A DNA stretch of 8,080 nt from an uncultured Opitutaceae bacterium (GTDB lineage Bacteria > Verrucomicrobiota > Verrucomicrobiia > Opitutales > Opitutaceae). The position numbers were made by a program, and so were the translations under genes. Where the stretch lies: NCBI GenBank assembly GCA_937128785.1, contig CAKZMS010000607.1, positions 1 through 8,080 of the forward strand, given 5' to 3'. The notes beneath the pieces are model-generated. The model was not told where the DNA came from and did not search any database. It saw nothing but the letters and a program-made list of their open reading frames with translations. Shown here piece after piece: positions 1 through 6,404 of the stretch; the first letter of the stretch is position 1; each line of letters starts with the position of its first letter.

Positions 1-1
1 G

Positions 2-601
2 CCCGCGCCGGGCAGCTTCACTGCCAGTGTGATCGGCCAGGACGGCGCGCAGGGCTACGGCATCGTGGAGGTCTACGAGGTGAGCGATACGTCGGGCGCG
101 CCGCGTTTGTTGAATTTATCCACCCGTGGGTTTGCTGATATCGATCGTCCGATGGTTGCGGGTTTTGTGGTCACGGCTGATCCCGGGGCGGCCGATCAAC
201 GTAAGACCATGTTTATCCGCGTGCGGGGTCCTTCGCTCACCAATTACGGGTTGCCGGAAACCTCGGTCATGAGTGATCCGACCATCGAGATCTACGATGC
301 CCAGGCCCAGTTGGTTTTTGTGAATGACGATTGGGATCCGCCGAGCGCGGATGTCGATGGCACCAGCCGGAATGGCATTCCGAATTTGCGCCGAGGCACC
401 GTTGACCAAGTTTCCGAGCAAGCGGTATTCGACGCCGCCGATTCCGTGGGTGCCACGGACATGGAGCCCACCGAACCCGGGGTGGTGATCGAATTGCCGC
501 CCGGTATCTACACGGTGTTTGTGCGGCCGTTTGAATCCCTGCCCAGTCAGCCCGCCGATCCGGGCGTGGCGATCGTCGAGGTGTTCGAGTTGAACCCCTG
601 A
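2..601 (+). CDS. C-terminal part of a repetitive Verrucomicrobiota surface-type protein (5' end outside window)
   Basis: The frame is open from base 2 and ends at TGA 599-601, giving 199 visible residues; the GTG at 29 is internal, because the reading frame and the family pattern continue upstream of it. The visible part holds the end of one repeat unit and one full unit: an (A/P)PG-x-(F/Y)T strand followed by a G-x-x-IVEV-(Y/F)-E strand occurs near residues 2-27 and again near 166-197, an offset of 170 residues. The full unit contains LNLSTRGF, a VAGFVV strand, IRVRGPSL, a DP-x-IEIYD strand and NDDW. I recognise this combination from beta-rich repeat domains in large predicted exported Opitutaceae proteins; no enzymatic role is known to me. 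The protein ends two residues after the last strand with no C-terminal anchor, so it is probably secreted or held at the surface through its missing N-terminal part. An adhesion or matrix role is only inference. Confidence 0.8.
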   Translation, partial: PAPGSFTASVIGQDGAQGYGIVEVYEVSDTSGAPRLLNLSTRGFADIDRPMVAGFVVTADPGAADQRKTMFIRVRGPSLTNYGLPETSVMSDPTIEIYDAQAQLVFVNDDWDPPSADVDGTSRNGIPNLRRGTVDQVSEQAVFDAADSVGATDMEPTEPGVVIELPPGIYTVFVRPFESLPSQPADPGVAIVEVFELNP

Positions 602-619
602 TTTCGGACCGTGTCCCAC

Positions 620-647
620 TGCGCCGCAACGGCGCACCGTTGGTGCG
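620..647. other. Two overlapping alternative hairpins between the first gene and clpB
   Basis: TGCGCC (620-625) pairs with GGCGCA (631-636) around a 5-base loop. CGCACC (633-638) pairs with GGTGCG (642-647) around a 3-base loop. The arms share bases 633-636, so only one can form at a time. No T-run follows, so neither is a typical intrinsic terminator for the upstream gene. They lie 80 bases before the clpB start and could fall in its 5' untranslated region. Short GC-rich stems of this kind can arise by chance. Confidence 0.25.
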
Positions 648-714
648 AAATGTCCCGGCTGCGGCCATGACTTCGCGCTGTTTGCCTCGTGGCTCGAGTT
701 GGCGCGACGTGTGC

Positions 715-722
715 AAAGGAGG
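715..722 (+). promoter_or_regulatory. Shine-Dalgarno site of clpB
   Basis: AAAGGAGG ends five bases before ATG 728. It is the strongest ribosome binding site in the window and decides the start: the frame also opens at ATG 689, but that would place this site inside the coding sequence and add 13 residues not expected in ClpB. ATG 734, two codons on, has 11 bases of spacing and is a second possibility. Confidence 0.85.
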
Positions 723-727
723 CACGC

Positions 728-3313
728 ATGGATATGAACACACTCACTCAGATGTCTCGCCAGGCCGTCACCGACGCCCAATCCGAGGCCCGCCGTCGTA
801 ACCACCACGAGGTGGATACGTGGCACCTGTTGCACGCCTTGCTGGGACAAGAGGAGGGGATCGTGCCGGCGCTGGTGGAGAAACTCGATCTCACGGTCAG
901 CGCCTTGCAACTTGCCGTCCAGCGGGAGCTAGATCGTCTGCCGGCGGTGACTGGCAGCGTGGATGCCTCGAAGGTCTACGTGACCCAAGCGGTGAACAAC
1001 ATCCTGACCCGGGCGGAAAAAGAAGCTGCCCAACTCAAAGATGAATTTGTCTCCACCGAGCACCTCTTTCTCGCCGCCGTCGAAGAAGCCAAGCCCGAGG
1101 CGTTTGCGAAGCTCATCAAGTCCTTCGACCTCGATCGCCCCCGCGTCCTCAAGGCCCTCCAGGACCTGCGCGGCGCGCAACGCGTGACGACCGACAACCC
1201 GGAGGCGACCTACAACGCGCTCAAGAAATACGGCACCGATCTCGTCGAACTCGCCAAGCAGGGGAAGATCGATCCGGTTATCGGCCGCGACGATGAAATC
1301 CGTCGCGCCGTCCGCATCCTCTCACGCAAAACCAAAAACAACCCGGTTCTCATCGGCGAACCCGGCGTCGGCAAAACCGCCATCGCCGAAGGACTCGCTC
1401 AACGCATTGTGCGCGGCGACGTGCCCGAGGGACTGAAGGACCGCACCCTGTTCTCCCTCGATATGGGTGCCTTGGTCGCCGGGGCCAAATACCGCGGTGA
1501 ATTTGAAGAGCGTCTCAAAGCCGTGCTCGCCGAAGTCAAGCAGAGCGCTGGTCGCATCATTCTCTTCATTGACGAGCTGCACACCATCGTCGGAGCCGGA
1601 AAATCCGAAGGCGCCATGGATGCCGGCAATCTGCTCAAGCCCATGCTCGCCCGCGGGGAGCTTCACTGTATCGGTGCGACCACGCTCGACGAATACCGCA
1701 AGCATATCGAAAAGGATGCCGCGCTGGAGCGGCGCTTCCAACCGGTGATGGTGCAGCCCCCCTCCGTGGAGGACACGATCTCAATCCTGCGGGGCATTCG
1801 CGAACGCTATGAACTGCACCACGGCGTGCGCATCCAAGACGGCGCGCTGGTCGCCGCCGCGACGCTCTCCGACCGCTACATTTCCGATCGCTTCCTGCCC
1901 GACAAGGCCATCGATCTGGTGGACGAAGCCTGCGCGATGATCCGCACCGAAATGGATTCCATGCCGCAGGAACTCGACGCTCTCAGCCGCCGCACCCTGC
2001 AACTCGAAATCGAGGAGGCCGCGCTTAAGTTGGAGAAAGACAAAGCCTCCCAGGAACGTCTCAAAACCCTGCAAAGCGAACTCGGCGATACGCGTTCCCA
2101 GGCCACCGCCCTGCGGGCCAAGTGGGACAAGGAAAAGGCCTCCATCGATCGGGTGCGTAAAGTGCGCGAGAACCTCGAAGCGGTTCGCCGCGAAATGGAA
2201 CAGGCCGAACGTGCCTATGACCTCAACAAGCTCGCGGAGCTGCGCCATGGCCGGCTGCCCGACCTTGAAGCGGAGCTCAACCGCCTCGAAAACGATTCCG
2301 CCCACACCGAGCTCTTCAAAGAGGAGGTCTCCGACGAAGAGGTGGCCTCAATCGTTTCCAAATGGAGCGGTATCCCGGTCACGCGTTTGGTGGAGGGAGA
2401 GAAAGAAAAACTCTTGCGGCTGGGCGACACGTTGCACGAACGGGTGATCGGCCAGGACGAGGCCGTCACTTTGACCAGCGAGGCCATCCTGCGCGCCCGC
2501 GCGGGCATCAAGGATCCTCGGCGACCGGTGGGTTCCTTCCTCTTCCTCGGCCCGACGGGCGTGGGCAAGACCGAGCTCGCCAAAACCTTGGCCGAAACCC
2601 TCTTCGACAGCGAGGCCGCCATCGTCCGCCTCGACATGTCCGAATACATGGAGAAGCACAGTGTCGCGCGGCTGATCGGCGCGCCTCCGGGCTACGTGGG
2701 CTACGACGAGGGTGGCCAGCTCTCCGAAGCCGTCCGCCGCAAACCCTACGCGGTGGTCCTCTTCGATGAAATTGAAAAGGCGCATCCCGACGTATTCAAT
2801 GTGCTGCTACAGGTGCTTGACGACGGTCGTATCACGGACAGCCAAGGGCGCACCATCGATTTTAAAAACACGATCATCATCATGACGTCCAACCTGGGCA
2901 GCCGCCATCTGCTTGAAGGGGTGACCGGAGATGAGATTCCCGAAAGTGTTCGCGAGTCGGTGATGACGGAACTTCGCGGTGCCTTTCGTCCCGAGTTCTT
3001 GAACCGGGTGGACGAGACCATTCTGTTCAAGCCACTTACGCTGGAGGAAATCACCCGCATCGTGGACCTCTTGCTGGTCGACTTGAACGAACGCCTCGCC
3101 AACCGCCGGGTGACGGTCGAACTCGATCAGAGTGCCCGCAACTGGGCGGCGGAAAAGGGCTATGATCCCGTCTTCGGCGCGCGCCCGCTCAAGCGGTTTT
3201 TGCAGCGTCAGCTGGAAACCCGCCTCGCCCGCAGCCTCGTCGCCGGTGACATTGCCGAAGGCGATACCGTAAAATTCACCATCAAGGACGACGAGTTGGT
3301 CACCATAGCCTAG
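728..3313 (+). CDS. clpB: ATP-dependent disaggregase chaperone ClpB (Hsp104 family)
   Basis: ClpB is a hexameric AAA+ machine of the cytoplasm that threads proteins out of aggregates together with DnaK/DnaJ/GrpE. The product has 861 residues, the usual size. In order: Clp N-domain (about 1-145); first ATPase domain with Walker A GEPGVGKT (210-217), pore loop KYRGEFEER (254-262) and Walker B IILFIDE (277-283); a charged coiled-coil middle domain (about 405-525), which separates ClpB from ClpA and ClpX; second ATPase domain with Walker A GPTGVGKT (608-615), pore loop GYVGYDEGG (655-663), Walker B VVLFDE (676-681) and sensor-2 GARPL (817-821). No IGF/IGL loop for ClpP docking is seen in the second ATPase domain, as expected for a disaggregase. 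All motifs are intact. It appears to be transcribed alone, between an unrelated gene and a convergent dusB. No CIRCE element (TTAGCACTC-N9-GAGTGCTAA) is visible upstream, so the form of heat control cannot be read here. Confidence 0.98.
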   Translation: MDMNTLTQMSRQAVTDAQSEARRRNHHEVDTWHLLHALLGQEEGIVPALVEKLDLTVSALQLAVQRELDRLPAVTGSVDASKVYVTQAVNNILTRAEKEAAQLKDEFVSTEHLFLAAVEEAKPEAFAKLIKSFDLDRPRVLKALQDLRGAQRVTTDNPEATYNALKKYGTDLVELAKQGKIDPVIGRDDEIRRAVRILSRKTKNNPVLIGEPGVGKTAIAEGLAQRIVRGDVPEGLKDRTLFSLDMGALVAGAKYRGEFEERLKAVLAEVKQSAGRIILFIDELHTIVGAGKSEGAMDAGNLLKPMLARGELHCIGATTLDEYRKHIEKDAALERRFQPVMVQPPSVEDTISILRGIRERYELHHGVRIQDGALVAAATLSDRYISDRFLPDKAIDLVDEACAMIRTEMDSMPQELDALSRRTLQLEIEEAALKLEKDKASQERLKTLQSELGDTRSQATALRAKWDKEKASIDRVRKVRENLEAVRREMEQAERAYDLNKLAELRHGRLPDLEAELNRLENDSAHTELFKEEVSDEEVASIVSKWSGIPVTRLVEGEKEKLLRLGDTLHERVIGQDEAVTLTSEAILRARAGIKDPRRPVGSFLFLGPTGVGKTELAKTLAETLFDSEAAIVRLDMSEYMEKHSVARLIGAPPGYVGYDEGGQLSEAVRRKPYAVVLFDEIEKAHPDVFNVLLQVLDDGRITDSQGRTIDFKNTIIIMTSNLGSRHLLEGVTGDEIPESVRESVMTELRGAFRPEFLNRVDETILFKPLTLEEITRIVDLLLVDLNERLANRRVTVELDQSARNWAAEKGYDPVFGARPLKRFLQRQLETRLARSLVAGDIAEGDTVKFTIKDDELVTIA

Positions 3314-3323
3314 CGACCACCAC

Positions 3324-3384
3324 GGGGTCATGTCGATAAAACGTAAACGCAGCGTAGCGTAGGTACGTTTTCCGACGTGACCCC
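3324..3384. terminator. Long imperfect hairpin between convergent clpB and dusB; terminator or dispersed palindromic repeat
   Basis: Bases 3324-3345 are complementary to 3364-3384 over 20 of 21 pairable positions, with one G-T wobble and one single-base bulge. The 18-base loop can itself pair ACGC (3347-3350) with GCGT (3357-3360). The outer arm starts 11 bases after the clpB stop and ends 82 bases beyond the dusB stop. Position and symmetry suit a transcription stop working in both directions. There is no T-run just after the stem on the top strand, so an intrinsic terminator of the classical type is not shown. A member of a dispersed REP-like or MITE-like palindrome family is the main alternative. 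Confidence 0.5.
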
Positions 3385-3466
3385 TTGCCGTGTCCAAAGC
3401 CCGAACTGCGCCGAAACCCGACCCGCCCGACAACGAGAAGGATAAAGACGAAGGAGAAACCGGGCT

Positions 3467-4576
3467 TCACCAAACCTCCACCGGGCCTTTGGGCACGGGG
3501 ATGGACTCGCGCTGAAAGGCCGGGTCATCTTCGTCCCGTTGGAACGACGCGACCATCGGGTCGGGGGCAAACTTCGGCAGGAGGTTGCCGGCCTCGTCGC
3601 AGAATCGTTCGCGCCAGACCACGTAGTCGGCGAGGCACTTCTCAAAGTCGGCGCGTGAGCTGATCCGAATGGTGTCGCGCTTGAAGGGTTTCGAGGGGCC
3701 AAACCGTTTGGCATACCACGGCGCGACTTTGCGGAAGAACTTGGCGCCGCGCTCCTCGCCGTAGAATTCAATGTAGCGATCGAAATGCAGGCGGAGCACC
3801 CGGAGTCGTTCGGCGAAGTCTGGTTCCGGTAGCAACTCACCCGTCTTCAACAAATGGGCCGTGCGCTTGAAAATCCACGGATCATAGAACGCACCGCGGC
3901 CAATGCTCACGCCGGCGCATCCGGTGACATCAAACATATGCTTGGCCGCCTCGGGGGTGGTGACGTCACCGTTGCCGATCACGGGGATGGTTTTGACGGC
4001 TTCAACGACGGTGCGGATGCCATCCAGATTGACTCTTCCGGTAAAGCCCTGCGCGCGGGTGCGGCCGTGCACAAAGATCGCCGCGCAGCCGGCATCCTCG
4101 AGCGTGCGGGCCAGGTCGGGCGCAGTGAGGTTGTTTTCGTCCCAGCCCAGCCGCATCTTGGCGGTGATCGGAATCTTCACTGCTGCGACCATGCCGCGCA
4201 CGAGTTCGGCGGTTTTGGTGAGTTCAGTCATCATGGCCGAGCCGCCGCCTACGTTGACCACTTTACGGACCGGGCAACCCATGTTGATGTCGACCGACTG
4301 CACTCCCATCTCCTCGCACATGACCGCAGCGTCGCGCATCTCCTCGGGGACGGCCCCAAAAAGCTGAATTGCGAGGGGCCGATCCTCGATGCAGGTTTCG
4401 ACGAGCTTCAGGGCGGTGCGATTGCGTTCGATCAAGGAGCGAGCGTTGACCAAATCTGTGGTCGCCCAGCCGAGGCCCCCCACTTCGCGCACCGTCAGCC
4501 GCATCGGCAGGTTGGTGTATCCAGCCAGAGGAGACAGACACAACGGGGTCTGCAGATCTATCGGTCCAATACGCAT
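3467..4576 (-). CDS. dusB: tRNA-dihydrouridine synthase, DusB type
   Basis: Dus enzymes use FMN and NADPH to reduce uridines in the D-loop of tRNA to dihydrouridine. The 369-residue product is a TIM-barrel protein with the family landmarks in order: SPLAGYTNLPMR (15-26, first strand and FMN site), QLFG (71-74), DINMGCPVRKV (96-106) with catalytic Cys101, TAKMRLGW (138-145) with the FMN-contacting lysine, HGRTR (170-174), GNGDV (201-205) and SIGRG (224-228) before the helical tRNA-binding domain. The GCPxxKV...GSA pattern favours DusB over DusA or DusC. It is somewhat longer than the usual 320-340 residues, with an extended C-terminal tail after about residue 330. The start is ATG 4576; no good ribosome binding site stands at normal distance (a GAGGTG lies 16-17 bases away). 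It lies downstream of the helix-turn-helix gene on the same strand, separated by 188 bases that include a copy of that gene's palindromic site. Confidence 0.93.
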   Translation of the reverse strand: MRIGPIDLQTPLCLSPLAGYTNLPMRLTVREVGGLGWATTDLVNARSLIERNRTALKLVETCIEDRPLAIQLFGAVPEEMRDAAVMCEEMGVQSVDINMGCPVRKVVNVGGGSAMMTELTKTAELVRGMVAAVKIPITAKMRLGWDENNLTAPDLARTLEDAGCAAIFVHGRTRAQGFTGRVNLDGIRTVVEAVKTIPVIGNGDVTTPEAAKHMFDVTGCAGVSIGRGAFYDPWIFKRTAHLLKTGELLPEPDFAERLRVLRLHFDRYIEFYGEERGAKFFRKVAPWYAKRFGPSKPFKRDTIRISSRADFEKCLADYVVWRERFCDEAGNLLPKFAPDPMVASFQRDEDDPAFQRESIPVPKGPVEVW

Positions 4577-4724
4577 CGGTGAAAAAGGGAAGGCACCTCA
4601 GCTTCCAACCCGGAGCAATCTCAATAAAGAATCGCGAGAGCGGCGGATTTACTGACTCCGGTCATACCGCAAACACTGCCCATCCCACCCAGTCCCCGGC
4701 ATCCCCGGCTCGAAGTTCTCCGGT

Positions 4725-4747
4725 AGTTTAACCATATTGGTTAAACT
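4725..4747. promoter_or_regulatory. Palindromic operator-like site 1 (upstream of dusB)
   Basis: Ten-base arms (4725-4734 and 4738-4747) are perfectly complementary around the centre TAT. The core is TTTAACCA-TAT-TGGTTAAA. It lies 17 bases beyond the stop of the helix-turn-helix gene and 149 bases before the dusB start. Its core is the exact reverse complement of the cores at sites 2 and 3. AT-rich and symmetric in a GC-rich region, it is probably a binding site for a dimeric regulator, most simply the neighbouring protein. Confidence 0.7.
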
Positions 4748-4764
4748 TCCGAATTGCTCGGGCT

Positions 4765-5127
4765 TCACAGCGAAGGATCTCGGCCGGCGCGGCGTTCGTT
4801 GAGCCAGAAGAGAATACGCAGCAGCGTTTCCGCATCTGGCACCCGTCTTTTTCCGGCGACCCAGTCGGAGATCCGTTGCGGAGGAACGTCCAAGAACCGC
4901 GCCAGTCGACTCTTTGCCCCATAGGCCTGTAGTTCGATGCGCATGTCATCGACCACCAAGTTCCAGAGCGGGGTATCTTGCCCGGGAATGCGTCGCGGAG
5001 CGGTGGGTGACTTGCGGTTGCGCCGCGCCGCTTTGCGGACTTGTCGCAGGGCGGCGCCGGCGGCCGCGATAAACACTTCTCCCAATACGATACCCAGTTG
5101 GAGATCTGTCCGATTCGTCACACTCAT
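4765..5127 (-). CDS. Small Cro/CI-like helix-turn-helix protein, probable self-regulating repressor
   Basis: The 120-residue product has a C-terminal DNA-binding region: about 64-110 reads as a small helical bundle with KSRLARFLDV (72-81) as the positioning helix and PQRISDWVAGKR (83-94) as the recognition helix, then AETLLRILFWLNERR. This is the layout of lambda-repressor-like domains. Residues 11-27 are hydrophobic and alanine-rich, and 28-46 are strongly basic (many Arg/Lys); neither is part of a domain I recognise, so part of the N-terminus could be mis-assigned, with Met62 as a shorter alternative start. ATG 5127 has no ribosome binding site; it lies five bases from a perfect 25-base palindrome and fits a leaderless transcript. 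Three copies of the palindrome surround the gene, typical of an autoregulated repressor. A link to dusB or to the divergent DUF393 gene is inferred only from site positions. No phage, toxin or restriction partner is seen beside it. Confidence 0.75.
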   Translation of the reverse strand: MSVTNRTDLQLGIVLGEVFIAAAGAALRQVRKAARRNRKSPTAPRRIPGQDTPLWNLVVDDMRIELQAYGAKSRLARFLDVPPQRISDWVAGKRRVPDAETLLRILFWLNERRAGRDPSL

Positions 5128-5132
5128 GATCA

Positions 5133-5157
5133 GACTTTAACCAATATGGTTAAAGTC
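5133..5157. promoter_or_regulatory. Palindromic operator-like site 2 (over the promoter of the helix-turn-helix gene)
   Basis: Eleven-base arms (5133-5143 and 5147-5157) are perfectly complementary around the centre ATA, the longest of the three sites. The core is TTTAACCAATATGGTTAAA. It begins five bases upstream of the ATG at 5127 and covers the spacer and -10 hexamer of the predicted promoter, so a bound dimer would block RNA polymerase. Simple auto-repression is the natural reading. Confidence 0.75.
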
Positions 5158-5163
5158 GGGCAA
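5134..5163 (-). promoter_or_regulatory. Predicted promoter of the helix-turn-helix gene, giving a leaderless mRNA
   Basis: On the minus strand TTGCCC (5158-5163) and TAAAGT (5134-5139) are separated by 18 bases and match sigma-70-type -35 and -10 hexamers at about four of six positions each. The -10 ends six bases before the ATG, so transcription would begin at or next to the start codon, in keeping with the missing ribosome binding site. The match is moderate and sigma preferences in this phylum are not well known to me. Confidence 0.35.
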
Positions 5164-5191
5164 GTGGGTTGTGAGGAGGGGCGAATCGGGA

Positions 5192-5214
5192 AGTTTAACC
5201 AATATGGTTAAAGT
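5192..5214. promoter_or_regulatory. Palindromic operator-like site 3 (upstream, between divergent genes)
   Basis: The 19-base core at 5194-5212 is identical to that of site 2, with perfect 8-base arms around ATA. The next base pair out is mismatched (G opposite G) and the following pair matches again. Its centre is 58 bases from that of site 2, about five and a half helical turns. It lies 105 bases before the earliest start of the divergent DUF393 gene and may serve that gene, the repressor promoter, or both. Confidence 0.65.
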
Positions 5215-5319
5215 GGGCCGTACGCGTGGAGTTGTTGTGGGGCGCGGAGCGCGAAGGGCGGGCACGTTCTGGGGAGCGGGGAAGCGCAAAAAGGTTGATC
5301 GGGCTGGGGTTGCGGACGC

Positions 5320-5754
5320 GTGGGAGTGGGTGTTTGGTCGGGCGTGGATTTCACGAATGTCTCAGACCGGCCGATCCTGCTCTTCGATGGGGAGTGTGGG
5401 CTTTGTCAGGCCTCGGCGCGGTTTGTATTGAGCCACGATGTTGAGGCTTCAATCGGCGTGGCCACATTGCAGGGCGAGTTGGGTCAAATGCTGTTGCGCC
5501 GTCTGGGATTACCGACGGACGACTTCGATAGCATGGTGTTTGTGCCCAATTGTGCGGCGTCTGATTGCCTGCTGCGCACGGATGGCGTCGTGGCGATCCT
5601 CAAGCGGCTGCCGGGTTGGTGGCGGGGGGCGGGCACGATACTCGGATGGTTTCCGACGTCGTGGCGGGATGGTGGCTATCGGTTGGTGGCGCGGGTGCGG
5701 CCCACCGGTGTCTTCATTTCGTCGAGCGCTTCGCAGGCCATTCGGGCCTTGTAG
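5320..5754 (+). CDS. DCC-family (DUF393) thiol-disulfide oxidoreductase-like protein with an aberrant C-terminus
   Basis: DUF393/DCC proteins are short thioredoxin-like proteins named for a DxxCxxC motif. Here ILLFDGECGLC puts Asp23, Cys26 and Cys29 in that arrangement right after the first strand, followed by a helix, a SMVFV strand (71-75), a second cysteine pair (Cys78, Cys83), RTDGVVAILKRL (86-97) and the RDGGYRLVARVR segment (116-127) that marks the family's C-terminal helix. Electron transfer or thiol exchange is the presumed role; physiological substrates are not established. The family normally continues with a short aromatic/basic tail, but the last 17 residues here (from Pro128) are encoded by the antisense of the opposing FAD oxidoreductase gene and look foreign. 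The start is uncertain: GTG 5320 is the earliest, and GTG 5344 gives 136 residues with a more usual N-terminus; neither has a clear ribosome binding site. Confidence 0.7.
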   Translation: MGVGVWSGVDFTNVSDRPILLFDGECGLCQASARFVLSHDVEASIGVATLQGELGQMLLRRLGLPTDDFDSMVFVPNCAASDCLLRTDGVVAILKRLPGWWRGAGTILGWFPTSWRDGGYRLVARVRPTGVFISSSASQAIRAL

Positions 5755-6389
5755 CTGTCGAGGTCGGTGACATTCCGGAACCTGACCCACATGGAATGAA
5801 CCGGGTGACCGTCGAGCGGGCGGAGGGTTCCCCGTTTCCGGCCGATGAGGGCGGCCTTCCCCGAGCAGTCGGCAATCCAATCCGCGGTGACGGTGCGGGT
5901 CATGCCATCATGCTTGAAGGTGACGGTGTTCTTGCCTGCTCCATCGAGTTCGAAGGTCTTGACGCTGGCGGTGCGGATCACGTCGCATCCCTCTTCATCG
6001 GCCATGCCGAGCAGGTGGGTATCCAGTTTCGAGCGGTCGAGCTGGTAGGTTGGGAAACGGGCCTGGGTAAATGGGCCGATCTCGCTACAGGCGCTCGGGC
6101 AATCATTGCCCTCTTTGTTGAACCAAAGCCGCAGTCCGTTCTTCTGGAAGTGCTCGCGGGCGAGGTAGCTCGAGAGCCCGAGGACCCGGGTGAGGAAGCA
6201 GCCGGCCACTTCCGACGTCGATTCTCCGACCTTGCGATCGAATTTTTCCGACTTCTCGAGAATGAGGACGCGGGTTCCGGGTCGTTGGCGACGCATCAGC
6301 AACCCGAGTGAGCTGCCCGAGAACGCCCCCCCAAGGATGACGAGGTCGTAGTGGTCACCTGTGGGCTGGGATTCGGCGGCGGATACCAT
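5676..6389 (-). CDS. FAD-dependent oxidoreductase, halogenase-like, C-terminally truncated
   Basis: The 237 residues form the N-terminal part of a flavoprotein of the tryptophan-halogenase/geranylgeranyl-reductase-like group. Visible landmarks are the Rossmann strand DLVILGGAFSGSSLG (15-29), a variant GxGxxG loop with Ala and Phe in the middle, the acidic end of the second strand LILEK (42-46), GEST (55-58) as in halogenase-like flavoproteins, DRSKLD (118-123) and the second FAD loop ADWIADCSGKAALIGR (169-184). Relatives are about 500-600 residues; this one ends at TAG 5676-5678 shortly after RTRATN, where family members I recall continue with a histidine and an aromatic-rich segment. The truncation coincides with the end of homology of the opposing DUF393 gene. 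The start is ATG 6389, without an evident ribosome binding site. Alone it would lack much of the substrate domain, so it is either a broken gene or the visible half of a gene cut by an assembly join. Confidence 0.8.
   Translation of the reverse strand: MVSAAESQPTGDHYDLVILGGAFSGSSLGLLMRRQRPGTRVLILEKSEKFDRKVGESTSEVAGCFLTRVLGLSSYLAREHFQKNGLRLWFNKEGNDCPSACSEIGPFTQARFPTYQLDRSKLDTHLLGMADEEGCDVIRTASVKTFELDGAGKNTVTFKHDGMTRTVTADWIADCSGKAALIGRKRGTLRPLDGHPVHSMWVRFRNVTDLDSYKARMACEALDEMKTPVGRTRATNR
5682..5700. other. Junction: shared bases where two opposing genes both lose their expected sequence
   Basis: On the plus strand these bases encode LVARVR, the last family-like residues of the DUF393 protein; on the minus strand they encode RTRATN, the last family-like residues of the FAD oxidoreductase. 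Left of it the minus frame meets a stop within two codons; right of it the plus frame continues for 18 foreign codons. Both genes therefore fit up to, and share, about 18 bases. That is the mark of a microhomology join, made either in the cell or by an assembler. Confidence 0.5.
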
Positions 6390-6404
6390 CTTGGCGCGGA
6401 GTTT

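Noticed and set aside
116..910. A 264-codon open frame on the minus strand across the first gene and the start of clpB
   Set aside because: It lies antisense to two convincing coding frames, its product shows no recognisable motif, and long antisense frames are common in GC-rich DNA.
3324..3384. The long hairpin as a tRNA or small structured RNA gene
   Set aside because: It is a single stem with no cloverleaf arms, no T-loop consensus and no evident promoter.
3854..4582. A 242-codon plus-strand frame
   Set aside because: It is fully antisense to dusB, whose catalytic and FMN motifs are intact; the product is histidine- and glycine-rich without any domain pattern.
4725..5214. The three palindromes as a CRISPR array or as ends of a mobile element
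   Set aside because: The spacing is irregular (409 and 58 bases between centres), one interval holds a coding gene, no transposase or integrase is present, and no flanking target duplication was seen.
5171..5431. An 86-codon plus-strand frame over site 3 and the DUF393 start
   Set aside because: It reads through the operator-like palindrome and is arginine/glycine-rich in the manner of random GC-rich translation; the DUF393 frame has the DxxCxxC motif.
5565..6311. A 248-codon plus-strand frame across the junction
   Set aside because: It is antisense to the FAD oxidoreductase and out of frame with the DUF393 gene; it has no recognisable motif.
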